A stretch of DNA of 64,000 nt, from contig LRSR01004961.1 in NCBI GenBank assembly GCA_001579985.1, positions 1 through 64,000 of the forward strand, given 5' to 3'. This stretch comes from Hypsibius dujardini. Its lineage: Eukaryota > Tardigrada > Eutardigrada > Parachela > Hypsibiidae. Positions 22,021-34,800 of this stretch are shown one piece after another (positions within the stretch are counted from its first letter, which is position 1; every line of letters starts with the position of its first letter). Made by a program: the position numbers and the translations under genes. Under the pieces are notes generated by a model. That model was given only the letters and a program-made list of their open reading frames with translations, did not search any database and was not told where the DNA came from.

Positions 22021-22953
22021 GATAACGTTTTACTTCAGTCCTCAGTGATCCGCAACAGAGGCATCAGTTGTGAATTTAACCTTTGAAAAGCATTCCAAAA
22101 ATACAGTTTGACCGTTAGCCTCTCCACGGTTTGATGAGAAAATATGAGAAATATCAAGTATACCGGCAAGCGGTGGTGGTGATGATGGCCGGCATCCTTG
22201 ACAGCTTGCTGCTAGTAGTTCGTAGACGGACGGACGGATGCTACGACGCCCTATGCGATGTGTAGTCTGACAGTCATGTCAATGAATATATCCTCTTTTT
22301 TCCTTCCGCACAATCAGGTCCTTGCTTTTGACGGAAACAAGTTTTCGGTAAGCGAAACTCACCCATCCGTTCGTCAAACTGCCTGCTGGAGAAGACGATA
22401 CAGGCCAACTGTGATAGGATCCTCTTGCTCTTGTTCGATTGAGAAGCCTTGCGGGATATCACATGTCATCCACAAGGTGAAAAAAGATACTTTAAAGAAA
22501 GATGAATGGTTCGGTTGTCTTCATGGAGTGGATATGACTATGAGCACCGATATGGATATGAGAGGGTACAACTAGTTATCTGCAGCAGTGACTGCGGTTG
22601 CGCCTCCTGGCGGACTGACCACCCTTTTTCTATCTGATGGAAAGGACACACTTGAGCAATACGGAGAGCCTTGCTGGACAAATCAATAGACAAAGATACA
22701 GGCTGGGAGGCAGACAGACAAACAGACACAGATAGAGACAGACAGCCACATGGACAGACAAACGAACCAAACCGATGGACAGACCGAGAGACGGAGATAC
22801 AGGCACGCAGACAGGCAGGCAGATAGACAGACAGACAGACAGAAACCAGACACGACAGACAAGATGACTACAGGGAGGCAACAAGTGCCATATAGCAAAG
22901 GTCCCTTTCCTTGCCATTACTGAAAACGGATGAGAAGTTTTGCACCTTCTATT
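22021..22953. other. Intergenic; long (CAGA)n tract at about 22690-22860
   Basis: The tract gives SVCL-type open frames on the minus strand that are repeat artefacts. No gene is supported in the rest. Confidence 0.55.
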
Positions 22954-23310
22954 TTACAATTTCCTTGCGGTTGTTTCTTCTCTCAACTCGTTCAGCTGAA
23001 AAATTTGCTCATTAGAAAAGGCATCCAATTTATCAGGTGTTAGTGGACGGCCCAGCGGGGACTGTCGAACCAAGGAGCGACTAGACAGCTGCTTGGACAG
23101 TTCTACGGCATAATCGGTCCATTCAATCATAAATCGTTGAATATGCTCCTGCTTAGTGGCGTCCTTATGCCGGCGGAATTCGTCCTGCACGTACTTGTCG
23201 CCCAGCACCTTCATCTCCTCAGGAAGGCCGCGATGCAGTCGCAGGATGGCTTTGTACAGCGTGCGGACATTGCTGCGGTGAAGAGCGGGAGTGAGGACGG
23301 CGGTCGCCAT
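22954..23310 (-). CDS. SDHAF3: Succinate dehydrogenase assembly factor 3 (ACN9/SDHAF3)
   Basis: This is a mitochondrial LYR-family protein needed to mature the iron-sulfur subunit of complex II. A single exon encodes 118 residues starting MATAVLTPALHRSNVRTLYK. It keeps the family features: the LYK variant of the LYR tripeptide within RTLYKAILRLHRGLPEEMKV, LGDKYVQDEFRRHKDA, and RFMIEWTDYAVELSKQL. The tail LDAFSNEQIFQLNELREETT also fits, and the length matches the family. The ATG at 23310 is the first in frame with a family-like N-terminus. It lies head to head with nudE, whose ATG is 1,044 bp away, so the two may share a promoter region. Confidence 0.93.
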   Translation of the reverse strand: MATAVLTPALHRSNVRTLYKAILRLHRGLPEEMKVLGDKYVQDEFRRHKDATKQEHIQRFMIEWTDYAVELSKQLSSRSLVRQSPLGRPLTPDKLDAFSNEQIFQLNELREETTARKL

Positions 23311-24353
23311 ATCGATCAACTAACACCACGCCGTTCAGCCACTTTTCCTTCAGAAGGCCATCCGCCAAACAGGAGGGGAGCACTCTCACAGATGGGCAAT
23401 AGCGGCTTTGGCTCAGAAAAGTCAGCGAAAACAGTCTAGAAGAGTGAAAATCAACAGACAATTGTCATCTGCAACGTAGTCGATCGGTCGATTGATTGAA
23501 TGAATTGCTACGACTCTCGCATGGTAACAAAACACTATGAAGCATCCATCAGTCCATGCTTACAAAAGAATACAGTGCCAGCTAAACGGTTGTTTGATTG
23601 ATGTTTTAACGATGTTCCTGGACAAGTATTCTAATTCCAGTATATATGCAATATCGACGACTAGCAGTCGGTAGTCGACACATACATTCCAACAAGCATC
23701 TGATTGCCCGAATACATCTACTAATATCCCAATTGAGTTTAAGTGTACGAGTTCAATAGGTTGCAATATTTCCAAAAAGGGGATGGAATGGACTGTTCCT
23801 ACGTTAAAGGCATGTCAAATCAATCAATCAACTGTTAAAGAGATATATCAAACAAACAACTATGTCTCACCTGACCGCCTTTGCTTGCTTTTCCGTGCAA
23901 AAGAGGTTATGATTTTTATACTATCCGTCACAAAAGGAGAATAAGGATCAAGGTTTTAAACCTGGGTGCCCGGGGAAAACGATCAAATAAGTAAGAGCAT
24001 AAAATATGAAGGGACTGTGTTAAAATTGACTGTGATGACGTCAGTTCCAGTAGAATCCGCTTTGTTGGGCGGAACGGCTAGCACAACTTCAAGCTAGACG
24101 GAACGGAACGGCTGTCAATTGTAAATTGCTTTTTTTTGTCTCATCTTTCCTTTCCTCGTCCTCCTTAATGTCATTTCCTTTCTCCTTTCCTTGATGGAAA
24201 TTTCTCATTGATATGACGTTTCACTAACTTCATAACAACTTGATTTTTAATCGCTCCTTATTCCTCGAAGGAGCTCCTGTGTGAGAGCAGAGGGGAGGGA
24301 CGCCTGTCTTTCCAGCCTTCTTTTAACCCTTCTTCTCATCCCTTTTTCTTCAC
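23311..24353. promoter_or_regulatory. Divergent promoter region between SDHAF3 and nudE
   Basis: The 1,043-bp gap separates two divergently transcribed genes and holds no supported exon. It contains a TGACGTCA-like word (GTGATGACGTCAG near 24033), which could be a CREB/ATF-type site, and several TTGA/TCAA repeats. Promoter function is inferred only from gene arrangement. Confidence 0.4.
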
Positions 24354-26594
24354 ATGGCCTCTCCATCAGAGTCCGATATCCAGACGGACGACGGATCAGT
24401 AGAATACTGGAAGCGGCAGGCGGCGGACTGGAAATACCAGTAGGACTGGCTAATGCAATTTTATTCTGGTCGTTTTTTCGTAACGGCGGTTCATCTCCTT
24501 CGAATTTGATAGGTACGAGGAATGTCGCCGAGAATTGGATGAATTCACCACGGGAAGCCGGGAATTTGAGCAGGAGTTGGAGCGGCAGTTAGAGGAGGCG
24601 GAGCGAAGTAATCACACCTTGAAGAATGACTTGAGAGCACTCCAGGAAGACATCCGTTTCGCCAAGGTACAGGGGCGTTTTTGTTTGTTTGATTGAATGG
24701 TTGATTCACTTGTTCTTGGTGGTTAGGATTTCTTCGCGTTACTTTCGATTGATTGATTGATTGGACTATTCAATTGGCATTCACATTTTGTTACTTAAAC
24801 TACAGTTTATTGTTACACTACTGTAAACCCTCGGGCTACAGCGCTACGCTAATGAATCTTTCTTATAAGTTGGATGAATCTTGTAATATGCTAATGTCGC
24901 TTTTGTTTGTCCTCATACTTCAGATATTTTATTTTCATTTTATTGATTCGTTTGTATTACTTACTAATCCTGCTTATTAGCAATATCAATAAAATCAAGG
25001 CTCACATTTTGAGGGACCTTTAGGCTTAAATTTTAATTAAAATTGCAAGTTTCATTATGAAGCTTGATATTTTAACTACGGTATTAGTGGAGTTTAAAAA
25101 TCGTGCTATTTCATTACGATCCCTAAATAAAAATGGATGCCTATGTGCGTTTTAGGAGCAAGAGCAGCGACTGACGCGGCGAGCAGAAGCTCTGGAAGAT
25201 CAAGTGAAGAACTACGATGCCCAGAAGCAATCGATGGCACAGTATCGGCGCGAGCTGGAGCAGAAGAATGATGAACTGGAGACGTCTTATCGGTATGTAA
25301 ATAGAAGGAACCTGCCAGAGACAATTGCCACTTCCATTCCCTTCCCTATGCGGCTTGCGTCATCATTGACGGCACGAGCAATGGTGTAATAACAAACACT
25401 ATTCGTATCTGTCTTGCAGCAACTTGACAGCCTCGCTCTCGGACCACGCCAAGAGGATCGAGGCGGTACGTTGTGTAGTAAGATGATATCCGGTTTGTGC
25501 GTTGGCGCGGCTTTTCATTTGACATTTGCTATTGCGCCGCTCGTACGTAATCACGATGGATTACATGCAGACGCCTAATCAAAATCGATTCGGTTTTAAT
25601 TATGCAAGCAATCTTTCCGTCCTCTTACAGCTGATCGAGGAGAAGGCCCTGCTGGAGAATGAACTCGAAGGCACGCGTGGACAGAAGGAAGCGGAACAGC
25701 GGTTGCGCGATGAATTACGAGGTTGACCATTGAAACTTGTCGGCTGCTGACTGCTTGATTGGATGACTTGTTCAGTTTGGCCTGCATGCCAGAGATGCTT
25801 TTTACTTCAACTTGTGCCGTTCTATTGTGCTTCCTCTCTTCCGGTCATGTCTTGTTCTAAATGCTTTACCTATTCACCCCTGATTGTTCATATATTTCGG
25901 TATAATTTTGTGCTCGTTTTCCTTTTGTGTTAGTCTTGTTTGAGTGTCTGTCTGTCTTTCTGTGTGTATGTATGTCTGTCGGTCTGCTTGCCTGTCTGTT
26001 TGTCTTCTCTATGTGGTTTGTTTGTTTATCCGTCGGTCTGTCTGTCTGCCAGTCTTGTGTCTGTATGGTTAATTTTACAGGCATATTTGTCATCTCCTTC
26101 TTTTGACAGACCTGCAAGGCGAATTGGCGGCTAGGAACAAATCGGACGAAAGCCGTCAGAACGCCGCACGGGAACGGCGACTCACGATGGACTTGAATTT
26201 GTTCAACTCGGAACACGAACTGCAGCGGCTGCAGTCCATGTCGAGCGGCGACTTCACCCCCAACGGCCATAACAGCCTGCCAGAACACAACCACCGAGGT
26301 ACAATATAGGTGCAAGAACGTCCACTGACCGGTTGGTGGAGTTTTTTCGATGAATCAGTTAGTCTTACTTTCAGCCTGTCTAGAAAGGGAAGCTGAACTG
26401 AAATCTGCCCTGGCCAAATACGGCAACTCCCCCACACTCATCCAGAATCTCATCGGCAAGATTTCGGTGAGCGTAAAACCTCCACTTGCGGTGATAGCAT
26501 TAACCAAATATGACTTGCTCAACAGAGTCTGGAGGCGGAGGTGCAGAGTGTTCGCCGCGGGTCCCTCCTCAAGACCTCCAACGGTCAGCACTGA
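24354..26594 (+). CDS. nudE/NDEL1 family dynein regulator
   Basis: NudE proteins bind LIS1 and cytoplasmic dynein and act in nuclear migration, spindle orientation and centrosome function. Eight exons 24354-24439, 24513-24666, 25156-25292, 25420-25465, 25631-25721, 26110-26298, 26375-26466 and 26526-26594 keep phase and give 287 residues plus stop. The N-terminal coiled coil has the family layout: SVEYWKRQAADWKYQYEECR, ELDEFTTGSREFEQELERQL, MAQYRRELEQKNDELETSYR, and SLSDHAKRIEALIEEKALLE. The C-terminal part has the short helix LIQNLIGKISSLEAEVQSVR that matches the NDE1/NDEL1 C-terminal motif. The protein is somewhat shorter than vertebrate NDE1. A (TCTG)n tract occupies the intron at 25935-26060. 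Confidence 0.9.
25930..26065. repeat. (TCTG)n tract in nudE intron
   Basis: TGTCTGTCTGTCTTTCTGTG-type tetranucleotide repeats with interspersed variants. Confidence 0.8.
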
Positions 26595-27200
26595 CTGGAT
26601 ACAAAACTGAACACTTCACTTGACACCAAAGTCGGAACTGTGGCTCTGTGGGTGCCAAGGGAAATTGTGGATAATTGTTTGTTTGTTGATAAGACGGACA
26701 CGTGTATACACATTGTTGTGATCTCGCGCCTCTGCCTACGAAAGATGTAGTAGCTAAGTTAATTATTGCTGTTGTTTTGTTTTGCCAGAGGGAGCCGTTG
26801 CAGAGATAAGCCATTTGTTTGGGCGATAGTTTTTAGTGAGAAACAAGAGAAGGAGAAACAAAAGCCGACAACAATACGGACACTCTGAACTGAAGGCTGA
26901 CGCGGGGGAAGGAAGTCGATCCGTCTCAGGTGGTCGGTGGTTGGCGGAGAAGGAAGGAAGGTTTGACAATCGAGGTCGACCGCGGAGGTGTCAGAGGGAG
27001 GAAACTTGATACAAGTCGGTAAAGAGAGAGAAACAGAAAAAAAGTAACACTGACGTAACGAAGGGGTTGATTGATTCAAGGAACCACCAGCTGGTCAAAG
27101 AGACTTTGGTGATGGCGGCGCAGAATTTCCATGTGGCGAAGGGTCAGAGCAGCGCCCCCTGCTGGCGGGCCACTGGTCAGTTGCTTCAGCGCGGCTTTCA

Positions 27201-27907
27201 TCAGTACTGGTCGAGGAATGGCACTCTATAACAAACACCCAAAAAATATAGTGTCAGAAATGTTTTGAAATTGATTATTCAGCAAAAAGCCTCACCAATC
27301 TATGAGCCACTGCCAGTACTGGTAGCTTCCTAAACCCCTTCAGAAGAGACCAATTAGACCAATCCCTTTATGTGCGGTAATGCGTGAAGAATTTAAGACG
27401 GATGGCAATGTTTCTTTGAAATAATCTGGGCTTACGTGTGGTACGGCGAAAGGGCTGTGTAGGGCATTGACGGCGCTGAATATGGCGCCGAATAAGTTGC
27501 CGAGTAAGGGCTAAGCGGCTGTCCGCCGCCTAACCATCCGGAATAGTCCCGGTTGACGTGGTAGCCGCTGTTGACTACGTTACTGGCCGGATTCATCCTT
27601 AAATCTTGATATGCTGCAGGAAATATATTCTTCATTTAATACATTTCTCCTTAGATACAGGGTCTGGATGAAGCCTTACTGTTCTGAGGGGCTATCGCGT
27701 GTCCGTTGCCGTATGTCTGATACATGTGCACCGGCTGAGGGGAAAAAGGTTTCCACATTTTTATTTTTAAAAAAGGTAACAACATCAAACTGCGTTGCGA
27801 CTTACGTAGGCAAAAACGGATCGATAGCCTGTGGTGAAGAATAAAATGCAAAATAATCCTACTCTGGTCAGCATGGACCCTATGGCCGTGTGGACTCGGA
27901 TGGGCAT
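27201..27907 (-). CDS. Small secreted Tyr/Ser/Pro-rich protein
   Basis: Four exons (descending) 27907-27806, 27734-27680, 27613-27436 and 27225-27201 keep phase and give 119 residues plus stop. The N-terminus MPIRVHTAIGSMLTRVGLFC continues ILFFTTGYRSVFA and is a signal peptide. The mature part starts YPVHMYQTYGNGHAIAPQNT and continues with VNSGYHVNRDYSGWLGGG. A short tandem Tyr-Ser-Ala(-Pro) repeat (PYSATYSAPYSAPSMPYTAL) follows, and it ends SPYHTVPFLDQY. No cysteines occur after the signal. Family not recognised. Tyr/Pro/Ala repeats of this kind are common in structural cuticle or matrix proteins, which is only a guess here. Confidence 0.7.
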
Positions 27908-28824
27908 TCTCGTGTGAGAGGCATCGATGCGTGAGAGAGAAGGAAATGGCAAATCCGCAGACTACCGAAACTGTGATGAGTCTATTTTACTGCCACAAAT
28001 GATTCGTTGGGTGATAGTTGCGCAACATTGAGTAGCAATGGATAAAAAAAGAGCCGGCCGTTTATATACGGTCAAGATCATCTTCTGGGAAATATGTCAA
28101 GTTATGGAGGTGTCTGATGCGTGGTCTCTCTGCGGAGGCCGGTACCTTATCGCAGACAGCCAGCCGGTTCCGGTTGCAATTTGTGCATGTGGACGAAGGT
28201 CAGCCATCACGCTCACGCTTGAGATTCACGCGATCAGATTGCGCGGATTGCAGCCCTGTCATTTGCATTTTTAGGCTTAAATTTAGTGCAAGTGTATGAT
28301 GATTAGCATGGATCTAGGGACATTCGTGAATACAGAAACACAGGAAACAAACAAGCGAGACAACATCGCATTCAGTCAGAAAAAATGCATCGTCAAGGGA
28401 TTCTCGTTTCTACACATGAGATATCCTAAGCAAGAGGCCTAATGATAAGCGAATGAAAGATCAAGCCTCTGAACGCTAAAATGTTCCACAGAAGACGGCC
28501 TTATCATACTAGAGACCCGTCAAACAGTGGACTCTGTCTGCTATATTACAACTTTTGCAGCTTCACCGAAACTGATGTTGGATCTGGCGGAGACACCTCG
28601 CCTTGGATATCACCTAGTACGTTTTTATGAATTCAATCAGTCCCTCCTGTGCGACTCGCCATTTTTCCGTCAAACTGCTAACTGAAAACAGGAACAAACT
28701 TTGCGATAGAGCTACTGTAGGTATTCTTTCAATCAGAACAGATAAAAACAAGACACCTCATCAAATTCCAGTAGCGCCCAATGGCGTAGCGTCCAACAAA
28801 ATTCACAGGATTCCTTGAGCTAGA
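27908..28824. other. Intergenic, no gene seen
   Basis: About 0.9 kb between two minus-strand genes. No exon-like segment with coding character was found. Confidence 0.5.
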
Positions 28825-31800
28825 CTAGGCGTATTTCTCGTCCTGATTCACACTCGAACCGTTGGAGCCTTCCAAGTGCTTTTCCAGTTCTTGAACCCGG
28901 GTATTATTTGGCGGCGGAATAATGTGTTCATCAATGTAACTAGTCACCGGTCGCCCAAATGGCTCTTTGGACTGCCTTGTTTTTTCGCGCTGTGACAGTG
29001 GCGCCGCCTCCGGATCTGCCACCGGATCTGCGAACAAGGGCACTCAATTAGCCAGTACCACAGCTATTGCAAGCACATCAAAGATTCACACGGACGGACA
29101 GACAGACAGACAGACCGACATACACACAAACAGACAGACATCCAGACAGGCGGGCGGGCAAACAGGCAGACATGCGAGCAAGCCAGCAGATGGACGGACA
29201 AGCTAACTGAGACAGCTAGGCAAAGCAATAGACAAACTGACGATATCAACCAATAAACAGACAGACAAACAGCGCCGCTGGCTGTACATGTATTCGTAAG
29301 AGAGACCCCTAAACAGAGACGAAGTTTTTACCATGGCGCATCAAGAGCGCATCGTGAGCGGTGGGTTCTTGACCTAATTGATCCGGGGAGTAGTTGTTTT
29401 TCTTGTTGCGCTTGAGCCGCCTCACATAGATGAGGAGTCCGATGAGAATGGCCAGTAGGAAGATGCCACATAACACTCCCACAACTGAAGTCAAATTAAA
29501 AGGCATTATCCTATAAGGTCAGAAGCAGGTGAGAAGGAAAGATCTATTCACTCACTAATGCCGGTGTGCCGGGGCGAAGACTCAGGGCCGGGTTTTGGCG
29601 TGCCCGCTGAATACTCCTGCGCAACAGCCGCTGTGGAGTCCCAGTAAGGAAACTTGATGTCCTACAGAAATTACCACTAAAGAAGCTAACCCGAAACCGA
29701 TTTGCTGAGTGAATGCTTTCTTACCGTCTCCATCGGTTCGGTGTCAGCTAAACCCGGCGTCAACATTGTTGGCAACGGCGGCGCGGCACACTGACTCTCT
29801 TCGACATCCGGTCCGGTAAAGTGATACAGTGTCCCCTGGATTGTCTCCTTCCGAACGCCCGTCTTCAGCGGTTCCAATGCCTGAACACTCAGCCGGTCTG
29901 GCACTTCAATCCGGACGTCTTTAAAAAAAAATGTTGAAGCACGTCCGGCTGCAAAGTCAGTTTTAACAATACTTACTGGAGATGCAGCCGGAATAATTAG
30001 TGAAGCTGGAGAGGTCTTCTTGGTTCTTCACCGACACCTTAAGCCCACCAACCGTGGCAAAACGAACAAAAGCAGGGAGTAATTGGACTGGGGCCTCCTT
30101 CTTTATTTTGTCCACCTGAAAGGAAAAGGAATCTAGTTTAATCTTATACAAAATGACGCGTTCAACACCCAAAGTCCAGTTTTACTATTATTATGTAAGT
30201 CTGGTTTGACGCGCAATTTGATTACGATCCCACCGATCGGGTAGAACCTTCTCGTATGCACTATCCCCTCGAGTCCCCACGCACGACAACACCATATGTA
30301 CACATAATAACGATTCACGGTACAATCCGGGAGCCGAATCCGGCCTCGGTAGAGACCGGCGTGCTCATCCCCCGAAAGACAACATTATTGTTGAGCTCAG
30401 CACTCTGACTACTTGTCAGCTTCCCCGGCAGCGCGCGTTCGGCCAGTAAAATTAGCAGCTTCTCCGGCAAAATCCGCGCCAGGGTCTTACGCATGTCTCC
30501 ACTGACGGCGTTGAAGAGAAACGGATTCAGCCCTGACATCGCGTAGGCAATCCAATATGAAGCACTACGTAGTCGATCGTATTCTTCCTTCCATCCGAAC
30601 CATAAATGCTGCACCGAATAGACCAGCCACGGAGACCAGAAGATAAACACCGCCAGTAAAAGAAGGCTTAACACCAGGAACGCCTGCCGTTCCTGTAGCT
30701 TCCGATGCCGTGTTCGTTTTCTAGTCCACTGTCCGTTCTTCCCGGGATGACGCGGAGCATCTTCATTCGAATGACAATATAGAGATAACACAGCGTCGTT
30801 AGGATGATCGGTGTCCATTGCGCGGCAACCGTCACGCGAAACATGGACGACCACGGTAAAGCTTCTCCGAGTTCCAGTCGCAGACTTCTGGATCAGAATG
30901 GACAACGTAGTCTGTTCGTATTCGAATAAATTCCAACAATAACGCTGCCAAGGAAATAACCCATTCCCTGGCAATCCAGACTAAGTGTTTCGGCGTGGAC
31001 GAATTGTGGTACTTGTAGGAAACGGGGCAGGCGACCGCCCACGCCCGGTCCAGAGAGATGATGGCGATGACCCACAAACTGCCGGACGTGGCGAGAAAGT
31101 CGAAAAAGATGAAGCACGAGCAGTGGGTGTAAGAGATAGGCCAGCGGCCGTAGTAGGTCGCCGTGGCAAAGTAGGGCATGGCGATACAGCCGACGAAGAG
31201 GTCGCCGCACGTCAAGTTGAGGAGGTAAAAGTTGAAGGAGATTCGCAGGCGGGACTCCCAGATAAAGGACGCCACCCTCCGCCTTTGTAGGTTCGTTCAT
31301 CTCTCTTCTAATCGATACGCAACTGCTGACATGGGATGTTTACCTGAACAATAAACTGATCCGAGGAAGTGAGGACGGTTACAAAGTGACGTTGACCGTC
31401 GGCAAAGTCGCCCTCCACGTCGACCATTTTGTGGTCATCCTCCGTCAAGACATATACCACCACGCTGCCGTTTGAAGTGAGTCCGATGGCTAACTCGACA
31501 AGTTTTCTAAAAACAGAAGTCAGAAAATGCCTGGTCGTGTCGTCTTCAGAGTGATCACTTTAACTAAAAGTTAAGCATTAATATCTCCTTACTGGTATGT
31601 TTGTACAAAAAGTAGCGTCGCAGTTGTGCCCTCTTCCGGTCGAACTGCCGTGGAAAAGGCCAAACTGAATGCTAGCTTATGCGAGAGATCGAAAGCACGG
31701 GAGGAGGGATTGCCGGGCTTGTAATCGACAATGAGTTGCGAGGACAGGTCCAGATTTCCACCGATATCTGAAAACATTTCAAAGAAATCTAATTTAATTA

Positions 31801-34800
31801 ACACCCCCAAGAAGTAAAAAGAAAATGAAAGAGGTACTAGTACCTTCGGAACAGGTCGCGCCAACATATGACGTCCCAGCACAATCGCATTCAGCGGGGT
31901 TGGTCTTGTTGCTCCAGTTGTTGATGCACCGTCCAGAGTTCTGGCAAGGGCTTGCATGGTCACACACGGAGTTGCAGCCTTCCGTAACCCCTACTCAAAA
32001 CGGGCAATCACAACCCTGACGTCATTTTCATTTATTTCTATTATTACCAGGAACTTCCGGCTCCGTTGGTTCATTCTTGAGCGAGAACAGTAGCTCCCCG
32101 ATTTTCAGTCCTCGAAGGCAGCCGTAGAAGCCGGGAATGTACGCCCGCAAATTGGCCGTGGCCACACCGCCAACGTATACATCCTGGAAAGGCATGATGG
32201 CGTACCTGAAAAAATAGCCGTTTAACGAGACCTCACGGACGCACACAAGCAGCCATCCACACCAAATAGAACATACGCGGGACGCGCGGGAACGATGGTC
32301 TCGCCGGTATTGTAACCGAACGGCCGGCCCGAATACTGAGTAAGCAGACGTAGGCCGCCTTCCAGTTCCAGAGAGTCAGCGTGGATATAATCCACCGTCA
32401 GGGAGGTATTAGTTGCTTCTCGGTGCACGTACACCTGGTGCCACTTGCCGTCGCTGAAGCTGCCCTGGCCGACTGCGAGCTTTTGGATTTTATTTCCGTT
32501 GCTGAAGGTGAGGACGACTTGGCTGTTCCCGTCCAGGTGTAGTTGGACGAAGTTGTGAAGGTTGTCGTGAGCATAGAGGAGGATGCCCGACGGAGCGTGG
32601 GTGCGGAAACTGAGTAGGATGCTCTGATTGAAGATGGGCACATTCTGACTGTGCAGCAGTATGTAGGACGAATTGGTCGTCTCGAATGTGACCGCCTTAT
32701 CGTTAATGTCTGGAAGTTCGAGAGGTACGATCCGTCATTTAAACAGGAAATTGGCCAATCAGATTTACAGACAGACAGACAACAAACACACAGACAGGCA
32801 GACAGAAAGACAAACAAGCAAACAAAGAGATCGCTGGCAGGCAGATAGAAAGGCAGGCAGAATAAGGAAGGCAGACATAAAGATAGACAAACTTAAAAGA
32901 CAGGCAATAGCACTAACCTCGGTCGCAGTTTTTGCCAGACTGGGCAAGCGGATTAGCGCAGATGCATTCGTAATCACCGAACTTATCGAAACATTCGGCA
33001 CCATTGACACAGGGATTGGGCGTACACGAGGAATGGCAACCTCGTCGGATTTCATTCGAACCAGAAGTTTCAATCGAGGCCTCTACGTCGACACTCTGAG
33101 ATCCGCGGAAGAGACCCTTGATGCATCCGATTAGACCGACCTCCACTTGCGCAACCTCCGCCGTTCTAGAATGGAGATGCTATTGCTTCACCACTGATAG
33201 ATTAGTCTGACCATTCCTCGAAACTTACTGAGGATATCCTCCGATATGCAGTTGGCCGCGATACTGGCCGACCTTGTCTCCGGCACCCCAGACCAGGTAC
33301 TTGTCGTTGAGGTCCACACTAAACCGCAGCTCATTCGTACCGAACTGCACCTTGATGAAATGCCAGGCGCCGTTGGTCAAAGACTGATTGGAGCTCACGG
33401 ACACTTGCCGGATTTCCCCGTTGATAGAGATATACAGCGCCGCCGTGGTTGCTGAAACAATCGTAGGTTTTAATAATTAAAATGAAATTACCTATAGATG
33501 AACCTTCCGTCTACCATTAATAACGGAAACCCGGAGAGAGCCACTGCCGCCGATACTCGGTTGATAGAGCAGCACGGTGCTTTTCAGGGCGGTCTTGAAG
33601 AAAAAGGTGATATCCTCGTTCTGGCCCAACGTGTTTAACGCTGTCAACCCCGAAAAAATCAATCACAGAACTGGACAAACAATTAAAGATTGCATCAATA
33701 GTTCTTACCGAGCGAGCCCGCGTGAGACATAAACGAGACCGTTCGTTCAATCCACTCTTTCCCGAAGCATTCCAACGCACCGAGCGTGACTTGGCCGGAG
33801 CCTTGGATTGGTCGGTTAACAAACGTGAGACTTGTTATTCCAACAAACTCCTTTCCGACAAAGTAGCCGTCATCAACCTGGCCAATCGGGAAAAAAGCTA
33901 CGATTAAATTTCTCCCCAACAACATGATAGGATGTCTATGGGAACCAACCCTTTCCTGCGCGTCATCGGCGTCGCAGTTGCACGAGAGATCTCTCCGCGT
34001 ACCCAGCCCGCAGACCGAACCGCCGACAGCACAGTTGCATTTACCAGGCGTGTTAGAGCCGAAACTGGTGATGTCGGCGGTCTCCGCGAAAGATCGAAAG
34101 AAACTGTGTGTTCCAAGCCTGTAATAGGAAAAGGGAACACATGTAGCAATACATGCATGAACAATGAGAAGGACGAAGCTGCTTTACTTGAGTGGTGCAT
34201 TTCGGCATTTGTAGGAGATAAATTGCCGACACTGGTGGGACATCTCCACCAGTTTCTTCAGGTGAGCTTTGTCAAAGTGACGATAGCGCACCTCGTAGCG
34301 CACTCCCCCGGATTTGAAGTCAGACAATTTGATCGGCGTGAAGTTATGGGTAATAGTGGTGACGCCTCGTGGTTCGGGTATAGCCCTGCTCATATTGCAG
34401 TAGACGTGGACCGGCTTCATCGGACCACTCCCATCCATATCAATCCTGCCCAAAAGGAGAACCACACACAGTCAAAGAGAAGCACTTTAACGTGAGTGCT
34501 TTTCTTACAAATGAACACCACTACGACGCTCTCCCGACAGGAACAAATCCGTGCAAGTCGGTGGATGCAGCGAGATGTGGCAGGTCTTCCCCGAGTAGCC
34601 AGTGTCGGTGCAGTCGCACACCAGGCCAGCGATGCCAGCCCGACATTTGGAGTCATGCTCGCACGGATTATTCTGCAGGCAAGTTTGGCTGGTGGAACTG
34701 CATTTGCCAAGAGTCAAACCCTCATTCCCGGGCTTAATCAGGATTCGTCGCACATCCACGGGACGGCCGTGATCGGAGATGTCACGGACGCAACCGCCGA

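Noticed and set aside
33932-34495. 187-residue plus-strand frame
   Set aside because: Antisense shadow of the fibrinogen-like exons of the axotactin-like gene, which match a known family on the minus strand.
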